A DNA stretch of 7,399 bases. It comes from Flavobacteriales bacterium. Lineage in GTDB: Bacteria; Bacteroidota; Bacteroidia; Flavobacteriales_D; Crocinitomicaceae. Position numbers and translations under genes: made by a program. Below the pieces are notes generated by a model that saw only the letters and a program-made list of their open reading frames with translations, did not search any database and was not told the DNA's origin. Positions 1 through 6,313 of the stretch are shown here, one piece after another. Position 1 is the first letter of the stretch, and each line of letters begins with the position of its first letter. The stretch covers positions 1-7,399 of the forward strand of contig CANHBA010000103.1 of the NCBI GenBank assembly GCA_947458985.1, read 5' to 3'.

Positions 1-1555
1 AACCATATAAAACTGTTGTGGCTGTTAGGCTAAAGTTGAGCTCATGACGCATGGCCATTTGACGCAGGGTGTCTATTTGGGTTTTGTTCTCGACGGGGTC
101 GTAAGACTTCACAATTTGTTGGAAATTGATTTTGTTGCCGTAGTTCAAGCTCGGATTGATTTTTACCGCATTTTTAAACAAGCCCGTATTGGTTTGGATA
201 CTGATTCCTTGACTAACCCCATTCATGAGGCGCTGACTGATCGCATTGAAATCGCCATTTGTGAGCAAGGAGTCTGCAAATTGCGAGCGGTTTTGCCCTT
301 CTAAATTATAGGTGACTCCAATGCGTTGAATGGTTTTTTTCCAGTTTTTGTCGGCGGTTTCAAAAACGTCTTTAAATGGAAAAACGCGCGTCACATTCAC
401 GTTGAGCACTGGGCTCATTAAGGAAATATTTTTGGCAATAGAGTTTTGGCGCAAAGACATCTTTAGGCCGGTATTGATTGGCTTTCCAGGGAAGTTGCGC
501 GCCAAATTGATATCCGAATTAAAGGAATTGGAGAAATATTCAGGGTTAATGGGGTCTAGGGAATTTTTAGATTGGTTGTCTGAGATGAAATTGACGCTAG
601 ACGAGAAATCCCAAAACGGATTGGATTTTGGCGCCTTGCGATGGGTCCAGGAGACCGTCACTTTATTGCGCTTGTCATTGGTCGGAAAACCACTATTGAA
701 CTGCTGAAAACCCAGTGATAGGCGCCCGGTATAGCCGTAGCGTTTGGCGTAGTCGAGGTCGTTGCGCAAGCCCCAAGAACCTCGGCTGTATAAATTGGCA
801 TAAACGGAAGTTTGGTAGCGCTCAGAAATAGGAAAATACCAACCTAGATTCTGAAAACCAAAACCATAGGCAGAAAGCGGAATAAACTCGGGAAACAACA
901 AACCTGATGTGCGTTCTTTTTGATTGGTCGGGATGAACGCAAATGGTAAACCGAGCGGCGTTGGAATGCCTGATACCCACAAATTCATGGGTCCGGTAAC
1001 GATGCGCTCATTGGGCACCAACACACCTTTACTCAACTGAAAATGGTAATGTGGGTCATCTAGATCGCAGGTAGTGAGAATACCTTGGCGCAAATGCAAT
1101 TCTTTGTTAGCCTGGCGCTTGGCTGTTCCCATTTTGAAATAAAATTCGTCCTGCTTGATGGCAAGTGCTTTTATGTACGCTTTTTGCGTTTTGTAATTCA
1201 TCTTGAGGGTCTCGCAGCGAATGGTTTCGGTGCCTTCTGTGAGCTCTGGAAACTCGACTTTTGTCCCTAAGCTGTCGATCCGATAACTGGCTTCAACTTG
1301 GTTGGAATCGATATCGATAAGGATATAACCCGCCTTGAGCGTGAAACCTTCACTTTGAACTTCAGCGTTGCCGTAAAGATAAATTCGGCGCAATTTGACG
1401 TCGTGCACAATCTTTTGGCTTGCCTTATAAGTAACGACTTGATTGAGGCTTTCCCCATTGACATAAAGGGTATCCTGGGCTGTAACCAATGCCTTAGTGC
1501 ACATTATTAACAATGTGGCGAAGAAAAGTTGTAAAAAGCGCTGGCGCTGGCTCAA
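1..1555 (-). CDS. lptD: LptD-like LPS-assembly outer-membrane protein, N-terminal part (3' end outside window)
   Basis: Reading the minus strand from 1555 down to 2 gives an uninterrupted frame of 518 codons that leaves the window still open. Proposed start is TTG at 1555-1553, which gives a signal peptide (basic SQRQR, then hydrophobic LQLFFATLLIM, cleavage likely after VTA, residue ~26). The first ATG, at 1504, would remove most of that signal; an in-frame stop lies at 1567-1565. Residues ~30-135 look like an OstA/LptA-type beta-jellyroll (YLYGNAEVQSEGFTLKAGYI, ETLKMNYKTQKAYIK). Residues ~155-225 carry the LptD-like hallmark TTCDLDDPHYHF, then GIPTPLGLPFAFIPTNQ and SGLLFPEF, entering alternating-residue beta strands typical of a 26-strand barrel. 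In the Lpt pathway LptD, with LptE, inserts LPS in the outer leaflet. Bacteroidota homologues are, from memory, about 850-950 residues, so the barrel's C-terminal half is missing only because of the window edge. Cys114 and Cys163 are the mature cysteines near the front. Transcribed divergently from the amidase operon. Confidence 0.88.
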   Translation of the reverse strand, partial: MSQRQRFLQLFFATLLIMCTKALVTAQDTLYVNGESLNQVVTYKASQKIVHDVKLRRIYLYGNAEVQSEGFTLKAGYILIDIDSNQVEASYRIDSLGTKVEFPELTEGTETIRCETLKMNYKTQKAYIKALAIKQDEFYFKMGTAKRQANKELHLRQGILTTCDLDDPHYHFQLSKGVLVPNERIVTGPMNLWVSGIPTPLGLPFAFIPTNQKERTSGLLFPEFIPLSAYGFGFQNLGWYFPISERYQTSVYANLYSRGSWGLRNDLDYAKRYGYTGRLSLGFQQFNSGFPTNDKRNKVTVSWTHRKAPKSNPFWDFSSSVNFISDNQSKNSLDPINPEYFSNSFNSDINLARNFPGKPINTGLKMSLRQNSIAKNISLMSPVLNVNVTRVFPFKDVFETADKNWKKTIQRIGVTYNLEGQNRSQFADSLLTNGDFNAISQRLMNGVSQGISIQTNTGLFKNAVKINPSLNYGNKINFQQIVKSYDPVENKTQIDTLRQMAMRHELNFSLTATTVLYG

Positions 1556-1565
1556 GATGCTTACT

Positions 1566-1573
1566 TAGATTTG
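1566..1573 (+). promoter_or_regulatory. Possible -7 box (TAGATTTG) for the amidase operon
   Basis: TAGATTTG matches TAnnTTTG exactly and ends 4 nt before the ATG at 1578. No good -33 TTTG is present; the best candidate is CTGG at 1541-1544, 21 nt upstream, a two-of-four match. If used, transcription would start around 1578-1581, so the mRNA would be leaderless at ATG 1578 or would start translation further in, for example at TTG 1617. The lone motif could also be chance. Confidence 0.3.
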
Positions 1574-1577
1574 TAAT

Positions 1578-2756
1578 ATGCAGGAAAAACGTACAAAGCT
1601 ACCAATTTTCAATGGCTTGCAAAAAAACGCGCTTAGTGTCTTTTTATTGGCCGCGCTCGTTTTATTTTCAAACGCAGCAACTTGGGCACAAAGCAGCAAA
1701 ATCAAAACCGTAGTTATTGACGCCGGTCATGGCGGCCACGACCCCGGTTGCCATGGTGCTCAAAACAACGAAAAAGAAGTTTGTTTGTCGATGGCCCTGA
1801 AGTTGGGTGCGCTCATTAAAGAACGCTACCCCGACATTAAAATCATTTACACCCGTAGCACCGATGTATTCGTAGAGCTTGCAGAGCGTGCCAACATTGC
1901 CAACCGCAATAACGCCGATCTTTTTATTTGTATCCACGCCAATGCAGGCAGCACCACCGCCTACGGCTCAGAAACCTATGTGCTCGGTTTGCACCGCACC
2001 GACGCCCAACAAAAAGTGGCCGAAAGAGAAAACGCGAGTATCGCCCTTGAAGACGACAAAGGTGCCAAATACCGTTCCTATGACCTCACACCAGACGGCA
2101 TCATTGCCCTACAATTTCAATTGGCAGTGTTTCATCGGCAATCCATTTTGTTTGCAGAAATGATCCAAAAGGAATTCAAGCGCATTGGTCGTTATGACCG
2201 CGGTGTCAAACAAGCAGGTTTTTTAGTGCTTTATAAAACCACCATGCCAAGCGTGTTGATCGAAACTGCATTTTTGCCCAACCCTGCTGAAGAAAAATTA
2301 ATTGGAACAGCCGAAGGGCAGCAAAAAATGGCACAATCGATGTTTCAAGCATTTGTCAATTATAAAAATGCAACCGAAGGCAAAACAGTTGTTGGCGGAA
2401 CCACTATTCAAAACAACACCGACACCAAACCAACAGAGAGTAGCCCTTCCAAACCAGTAGAAATACCTAAAGAAACAGTAAAAGAACAAGGATTGGTATT
2501 TAAAGTGCAAATCGAAACTTCGAACAAAGCCATATCGACCAAATCTAGTCACTTTAAAGGATTGGAAATATTTGAGTATCAAGACAATACGCTATTCAAA
2601 TACTGTGCAGGATCTTTCCCGAATGATCTTCAAGGCGCCAAAAATTACAAAAACGAACTCATCCAATTGGGCTTTACCAATGCTTTTGTGGTGGCTTTCC
2701 TCGACGGAGAACGCATCAGTATTGAAAAAGCCATTAAATTAGCAGAAAAAAACTAG
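1578..2756 (+). CDS. N-acetylmuramoyl-L-alanine amidase (Amidase_3) with C-terminal SPOR-like domain
   Basis: A 392-residue periplasmic zinc amidase, which cleaves the bond between N-acetylmuramic acid and L-alanine of the stem peptide, usually at septa during daughter-cell separation. A signal peptide with hydrophobic core SVFLLAALVLF ends near AATWAQ (~38). The catalytic domain spans ~42-262: VVIDAGHGGHDPG contributes zinc ligand His51, KEVCLSMALKLG gives Glu67, FICIHANA gives His120, and LIETAFLPN holds catalytic Glu229. The stretch ~131-185 between His120 and Glu229 is a helical insertion of the kind that gates AmiB/AmiC-type enzymes, so activator-dependent control is plausible but inferred. 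A Thr/Pro/Ser-rich linker (~266-303) leads to a SPOR-like domain (~305-376: VFKVQIETS, YCAGSFPNDLQGAKNY, GFTNAFVVAFLDGERI), a fold that binds denuded septal glycan. The ATG at 1578 is the first start; TTG at 1617 would give a more ordinary 25-residue signal peptide. First gene of the operon; the next start is 1 nt after its TAG. No amiA/B/C assignment is made. Confidence 0.96.
   Translation: MQEKRTKLPIFNGLQKNALSVFLLAALVLFSNAATWAQSSKIKTVVIDAGHGGHDPGCHGAQNNEKEVCLSMALKLGALIKERYPDIKIIYTRSTDVFVELAERANIANRNNADLFICIHANAGSTTAYGSETYVLGLHRTDAQQKVAERENASIALEDDKGAKYRSYDLTPDGIIALQFQLAVFHRQSILFAEMIQKEFKRIGRYDRGVKQAGFLVLYKTTMPSVLIETAFLPNPAEEKLIGTAEGQQKMAQSMFQAFVNYKNATEGKTVVGGTTIQNNTDTKPTESSPSKPVEIPKETVKEQGLVFKVQIETSNKAISTKSSHFKGLEIFEYQDNTLFKYCAGSFPNDLQGAKNYKNELIQLGFTNAFVVAFLDGERISIEKAIKLAEKN
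1594..1623 (-). promoter_or_regulatory. Predicted Bacteroidota-type promoter for the lptD-like gene
   Basis: On the minus strand, TTTG (complement of 1620-1623, at the end of a T run) is followed after 18 nt by TAGCTTTG (complement of 1594-1601), a full match to the TAnnTTTG -7 box. The usual spacing is about 19-21 nt, so this is one short. Transcription would begin near 1586-1590, giving a leader of about 30-35 nt to the TTG at 1555. The promoter lies inside the signal-peptide coding part of the divergent amidase gene. Inferred from motif match only. Confidence 0.5.
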
Positions 2757-2757
2757 C

Positions 2758-3795
2758 TTGAAATTCTCCAAAGAAATCAAAGCAGCGCTCATCGCGCTCG
2801 TGGCCATAGTGGTGCTCATTGCAGGAATCAATTTCCTGAAGGGCAATAGCTTTTTTGGTGGCGACGACGTCTACACCGCCTATTTTCCAAATTCTGGCCA
2901 ATTAATGGTCTCTTCTAACGTCACCCTCGACGGCGTAGAAATTGGCAAAGTGCTCAGTATCAAATCCAACCCAAACGGTGATTCACTCCACAAAGTGAAA
3001 ATGACCTTCAACATTCACAATTCTGACATTCGCCTTCCAAAAGGAACCATTGTCGAAATTGGTTCTTTGGACTTCTTTACCAAAGCTCTCGTTGTACATC
3101 TTCCAACAGCTGGAAACGGCACTTTCTATAAAGTTGGTTCTACCATTCCAGGCCGTGTATCGGTTGACATGGTTACCCAAGTAAAAGCCTACGCCGACCC
3201 AATTTCTCAGAAATTGCAAACCATGATGCTTTCTGTCGATAAAATGGTTGGATCTTTAACCTCGTTTTGGGACACCACCGCTACCTCAGAACTAGAGGGC
3301 AGCCTCAAACAGGTCAAACTCACCATCAAAAAACTGGGTAACGTTGCCGACGAACTGCAAGGATTTGTTGCTTCGGAACGCGCTCAATTTGGCAAAATTA
3401 TGGACAATGTTGAGGCCATTACCCTCAACTTACGCAAGAGCAACGACCAAATTACCGGCATACTCGGAAATGCACGCAAAATCACCGACGAGCTTGTTAC
3501 CGCTGATTTCAAAGGCACTATTTTAGAAGCTCAAACTACGCTTAAGAAATTCAATATGGTTCTGACCGAAGTCGAAAAAGGCCAGGGCACCTTAGGAAAA
3601 CTCATCCACGACGACAAACTTTACGCAGAACTCGTAGCCACCAACAACGACCTCCAAAATTTAGTAAAAGACCTCGAGGCGCATCCTGAACGCTACGTGC
3701 ACCTGTCGGTAATCGGTGGCAAAACAAAAGGTTTGCAACTTTCTAAGCAAAACGAAGACAAGCTTCTCAAAATATTGGACAGCTTGCCTGAATAA
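2758..3795 (+). CDS. MlaD-type MCE-domain protein (predicted inter-membrane lipid transport)
   Basis: A 345-residue protein anchored in the inner membrane by one N-terminal helix (~9-27, AALIALVAIVVLIAGINFL) with the rest in the periplasm. The MCE domain covers ~37-115: YTAYFPNSGQLMVSSNVTLD, GVEIGKV, then RLPKGTIVEIGSLDFFTKA. MCE proteins form hexameric rings or tubes that pass phospholipids between membranes. Residues ~140-330 are mainly predicted helix and end in a segment I recall as conserved in Bacteroidota homologues (GQGTLGKLIHDDKLYAEL, NLVKDLEAHPERYVHLS). The start is TTG at 2758, one base after the amidase TAG: it yields MKFSKEIKAA, matching the usual MKxSKEIK beginning of this family, and no upstream in-frame start is better. 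Translational coupling with the amidase is likely. No permease (MlaE) or ATPase (MlaF) gene lies beside it, so its ABC partners would be encoded elsewhere; for that reason I give no mla symbol. Confidence 0.93.
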   Translation: MKFSKEIKAALIALVAIVVLIAGINFLKGNSFFGGDDVYTAYFPNSGQLMVSSNVTLDGVEIGKVLSIKSNPNGDSLHKVKMTFNIHNSDIRLPKGTIVEIGSLDFFTKALVVHLPTAGNGTFYKVGSTIPGRVSVDMVTQVKAYADPISQKLQTMMLSVDKMVGSLTSFWDTTATSELEGSLKQVKLTIKKLGNVADELQGFVASERAQFGKIMDNVEAITLNLRKSNDQITGILGNARKITDELVTADFKGTILEAQTTLKKFNMVLTEVEKGQGTLGKLIHDDKLYAELVATNNDLQNLVKDLEAHPERYVHLSVIGGKTKGLQLSKQNEDKLLKILDSLPE

Positions 3796-3804
3796 ACATT
3801 TCAC

Positions 3805-5109
3805 ATGCAACAACTCATTTTTGGCGTACTCACGCTCGCAAGTTTTGGTTTTTTTGCATTCAACCTCCGCAAAATTGCCCAAAACATCCACATGGGCTTG
3901 CCCCTAGACCGCTCAGACCGCAAAGCCGACCGTTGGCGCACCATGCTTTTGGTGGCACTTGGGCAAAAGAAAATGTTCACGCGCCCCATTCCTGCACTAT
4001 TGCATTTGGCCTTATATGCATCTTTTGTCATTACCCAAATTGAACTCATCGAAATTTTAGTTGATGGCATCAGCGGCTCGCATCGTTTCTTTCAAGAAAG
4101 CCTTGGTGGTTTTTACACTTTCATGATCAGCTTCATTGAGGTATTGTCTGTTTTGGCTTTTATTGGCACTGTTGCCTTTCTAGCTCGACGCAATATGCTC
4201 AAATTGCCACGACTCAACATGAAAGAACTCGCAGGCTGGCCAACACAAGATGCCAACCTCATTCTTGTGTTTGAACTCATCTTAATTAGTTTCATTTTCA
4301 CCATGAATGGCGCAGATGAAGTCTTGCAGTCGTATGCCGGAAATTCAAATGGATTTGCTATCAGCTCTCAGCTGGGTCCCATTTTATTTGACGGTATGAG
4401 CAACCATACTTTACACATTTTAGAGCAAATCGGTTGGTGGGGGCACATCATCATGGTTTATACCTTCATGAACTACTTGCCTTACTCCAAGCACTTACAT
4501 ATTTTTATGGCGTTCCCGAACACCTACTATTCTAAACTAGAACCAAAAGGGCAGTTCACAAATATGCAAAGTGTCACCAATGAGGTCAAACTCATGCTCG
4601 ACCCCAATGCTGATCCATATGCCGCTCCGGCTGCAGACGCCGTTGCATCGCGCTTTGGTGCCAAAGACGTAACCGACCTTAGCTGGAAAAACCTCATGGA
4701 CGCCTACAGCTGCACCGAATGTGGCCGTTGTACGTCTGCCTGCCCGGCCAACACCACTGGCAAATTGCTATCACCGCGCAAAATCATGATGGACACCCGA
4801 GACCGCATGGTAGAACTCGGCGACTACAAACGCAAAAACGGACCTGACACCGAAGACGGCAAAAGCCTTTTGGGCAACTACATTACAGAAGAAGAACTTT
4901 GGGCCTGTACCAGCTGCAATGCTTGTGTGCAAGAATGCCCGGTAAATATCGATCCACTTTCTATCATCATGGATTTACGCCGCTTTTTAGTGATGGAAGA
5001 ATCGAAAGTGCCAACCGAGCTCACCGGCATGCTCACCAACATTGAAAACAACGGTGCACCATGGCAATTTGCGCCAACCGAACGCATGAATTGGGCCAAC
5101 GAAGACTAA
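3805..5109 (+). CDS. Membrane cytochrome b-like / HdrC-like fusion with two [4Fe-4S] clusters
   Basis: 434 residues in two parts. The N-terminal ~230 residues resemble the NarI/HdrE/DsrM membrane subunit: hydrophobic segments at about 2-20, 64-86, 103-127, 153-170 and 207-225, with possible heme-ligand histidines (His67, His201, His204, His214, His230, His232). The C-terminal part is an HdrC/GlpC-like ferredoxin domain with two complete clusters: CTECGRCTSACP (Cys303, 306, 309, 313) and CTSCNACVQECP (Cys368, 371, 374, 378). The expected role is electron transfer between the quinone pool or heme and cytoplasmic Fe-S centres. The partner is surely the next gene, 18 nt downstream, which provides the HdrB-like CCG domains, so the pair is equivalent to DsrM+DsrK or HdrE+HdrD divided at a different point. 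No HdrA flavoprotein or sulfite-reduction gene is nearby, and the substrate is unknown. The ATG at 3805 follows the MCE stop by 9 nt and gives the membrane segment at once. Often annotated only as '(Fe-S)-binding protein'. Confidence 0.95.
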   Translation: MQQLIFGVLTLASFGFFAFNLRKIAQNIHMGLPLDRSDRKADRWRTMLLVALGQKKMFTRPIPALLHLALYASFVITQIELIEILVDGISGSHRFFQESLGGFYTFMISFIEVLSVLAFIGTVAFLARRNMLKLPRLNMKELAGWPTQDANLILVFELILISFIFTMNGADEVLQSYAGNSNGFAISSQLGPILFDGMSNHTLHILEQIGWWGHIIMVYTFMNYLPYSKHLHIFMAFPNTYYSKLEPKGQFTNMQSVTNEVKLMLDPNADPYAAPAADAVASRFGAKDVTDLSWKNLMDAYSCTECGRCTSACPANTTGKLLSPRKIMMDTRDRMVELGDYKRKNGPDTEDGKSLLGNYITEEELWACTSCNACVQECPVNIDPLSIIMDLRRFLVMEESKVPTELTGMLTNIENNGAPWQFAPTERMNWANED

Positions 5110-5127
5110 GCCAAAAAAGACCACGCA

Positions 5128-5916
5128 ATGAGTATACAAGTACGCACAATGGCCGACATGATGGCCGCCGGAGAAAGCCCAGATATCCTATTTTGGGTAG
5201 GTTGCGCCGGATCCTTTGATGACCGCGCTAAAAAAATCACCAAAGCGCTCGTCAAAATCCTCAATCACTGCAAAGTCAACTTTGCAGTTTTAGGCACCGA
5301 AGAAAGCTGCACCGGCGATCCAGCCAAACGCGCAGGCAACGAGTTCACCTTTCAGATGCAAGCACTCATGAACATTGAGTTACTCAATGGCTATGAGGTC
5401 AAGAAAATTGTAACGGCATGCCCGCACTGCTTCAATACACTCAAAAACGAATATCCTGGCTTGGGCGGCACCTATGAAGTCATTCACCACACTCAACTGA
5501 TCCAAGACCTCATCAATACTGGCAAACTCACCCTTGCCGACAACGGCACATTCAAAGGCAAGAAAATCACCTTCCACGATCCGTGTTACCTCGGACGCGC
5601 CAATGACGTCTATGAGGCGCCGCGCGAACTCATCGAAAAGCTCGACGCTGCACTCGTAGAAATGAAACGTTGCAAAACCAACGGCTTATGCTGTGGTGCA
5701 GGTGGCGCGCAAATGTTCAAAGAAGCCGAAAAAGGCAACAAAGAAATCAATATTGAACGCACAGAAGACGCCATTGAAACCAGCGCCAATATCATCGCAA
5801 CCGGTTGCCCTTTCTGTAACACCATGATGACCGACGGTATCAAGCACTTTGAAAAAGAAGAAGACGTCAAAGTCATGGACATCGCCGAACTTATCGCCAA
5901 TGCAGCCGATCTCTAA
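5128..5916 (+). CDS. CCG-domain (HdrB/DsrK C-terminal-like) Fe-S protein
   Basis: A 262-residue cytoplasmic protein with two CCG-type cysteine-rich domains, as in heterodisulfide reductase HdrB/HdrD, GlpC and LutA. The first half has WVGCAGSFDDR (Cys26), EESCTGDPAKRAGNE (Cys61) and ACPHCFNTL (Cys98, Cys101); the usual CC pair is reduced to Ser60-Cys61. The second half is complete: HDPCYLGR (Cys153), LCCGAGGAQMF (Cys188-Cys189) and GCPFCNTM (Cys227, Cys230). In HdrB, intact CCG motifs hold noncubane [4Fe-4S] clusters at the catalytic site, so the second half is the better candidate for an active centre and the first may hold an ordinary cluster. It probably docks on the membrane Fe-S protein encoded 18 nt upstream. 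There is no signal peptide or membrane segment. An A-rich stretch (CCAAAAAAGACC), not a Shine-Dalgarno, precedes the ATG. Reaction and substrate cannot be named from sequence. Confidence 0.96.
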   Translation: MSIQVRTMADMMAAGESPDILFWVGCAGSFDDRAKKITKALVKILNHCKVNFAVLGTEESCTGDPAKRAGNEFTFQMQALMNIELLNGYEVKKIVTACPHCFNTLKNEYPGLGGTYEVIHHTQLIQDLINTGKLTLADNGTFKGKKITFHDPCYLGRANDVYEAPRELIEKLDAALVEMKRCKTNGLCCGAGGAQMFKEAEKGNKEINIERTEDAIETSANIIATGCPFCNTMMTDGIKHFEKEEDVKVMDIAELIANAADL

Positions 5917-6313
5917 GTTAGCACCCCATTTCGGCCCCGAGTGCCGGGTTTGGGTTTTCATTGGCAAACGCGCTCTAGACGGCACTGAAACTACCTGGGC
6001 CAACGAACAACTCGTTGCCTTTACCCAAACATGGCAAACCCACGGCAAAGCCATGAATGCATCAGGATTTGTTTTCGAAAACCACGCACTAGTCATTGTT
6101 GCCAACGAAGCAGGCGTTCAGGCCTCGGGTTGCTCTATGGATAAAATCAATCATCAAATCCGCCAAATGGGCGCCGAACTCGGCGTAGACTACTTCGAGC
6201 GCATGAACACCCTAGTTTGGGACAACAACGCTTGGGCCCTCAGCACCTTCTCACCTACCGAAACACGCCGCACAGTTTCCGCTGCAACGCAGGTGTTGGG
6301 AGAGTTGATGTAG
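5900..6313 (+). CDS. Small conserved cytoplasmic protein, often mislabelled 'ABC transporter ATPase'; function unknown
   Basis: About 137 residues from the ATG at 5900, overlapping the CCG gene's 3' end by 17 nt in another frame. An earlier in-frame ATG at 5849 would add 17 low-complexity Lys/Ser-rich residues read out of frame through the CCG gene, so 5900 is preferred. Recognisable pieces are CRVWVFIGKRALDG (~15-28), a helical part with FTQTWQTHGKAMNASG (~41-56), VIVANE (~65-70), ASGCSMDKINHQIRQMG (~75-91) and GVDYFERMNTLVW (~95-107). Bacteroidota relatives, as I recall them, share the RVWIYQ.R, W..HG, ASGCSID and D.F.RMN pieces and commonly follow this same Fe-S pair. The name 'ABC transporter ATPase' has no basis here: there is no Walker A P-loop, LSGGQ signature or Walker B, and the protein is too short. 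It ends earlier than relatives of about 160 residues, lacking the C-terminal part I recall in them. The conserved Cys78 is notable beside two Fe-S proteins. A cofactor or assembly role is speculation. Confidence 0.85.
   Translation: MQPISKLAPHFGPECRVWVFIGKRALDGTETTWANEQLVAFTQTWQTHGKAMNASGFVFENHALVIVANEAGVQASGCSMDKINHQIRQMGAELGVDYFERMNTLVWDNNAWALSTFSPTETRRTVSAATQVLGELM

Noticed and set aside
44..1510. Several plus-strand open stretches (44-304, 330-707, 1085-1270, 1298-1510)
   Set aside because: They lie antisense to the lptD-like frame, which is continuous and has clear family motifs; their translations show no recognisable features.
1513..1713. Plus-strand open stretch of 66 codons across the lptD/amidase junction
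   Set aside because: It overlaps the amidase signal peptide in another frame and the lptD start on the opposite strand, with no recognisable motif.
5849..5899. Upstream ATG at 5849 as start of the small protein
   Set aside because: It would add 17 Lys/Ser/Pro-rich residues translated out of frame through the CCG gene and not resembling family N-termini; ATG 5900 is the simpler start.
5686..6105. Minus-strand open stretch of 139 codons
   Set aside because: It is antisense to the CCG-domain gene and the small protein gene, both well supported, and its translation is a low-complexity Ser/Ala/Met/Cys-rich shadow.
5900..6313. Annotation of the small protein as an ABC transporter ATPase
   Set aside because: None of the nucleotide-binding motifs is present and the length is about half of the smallest ABC ATPase domain.
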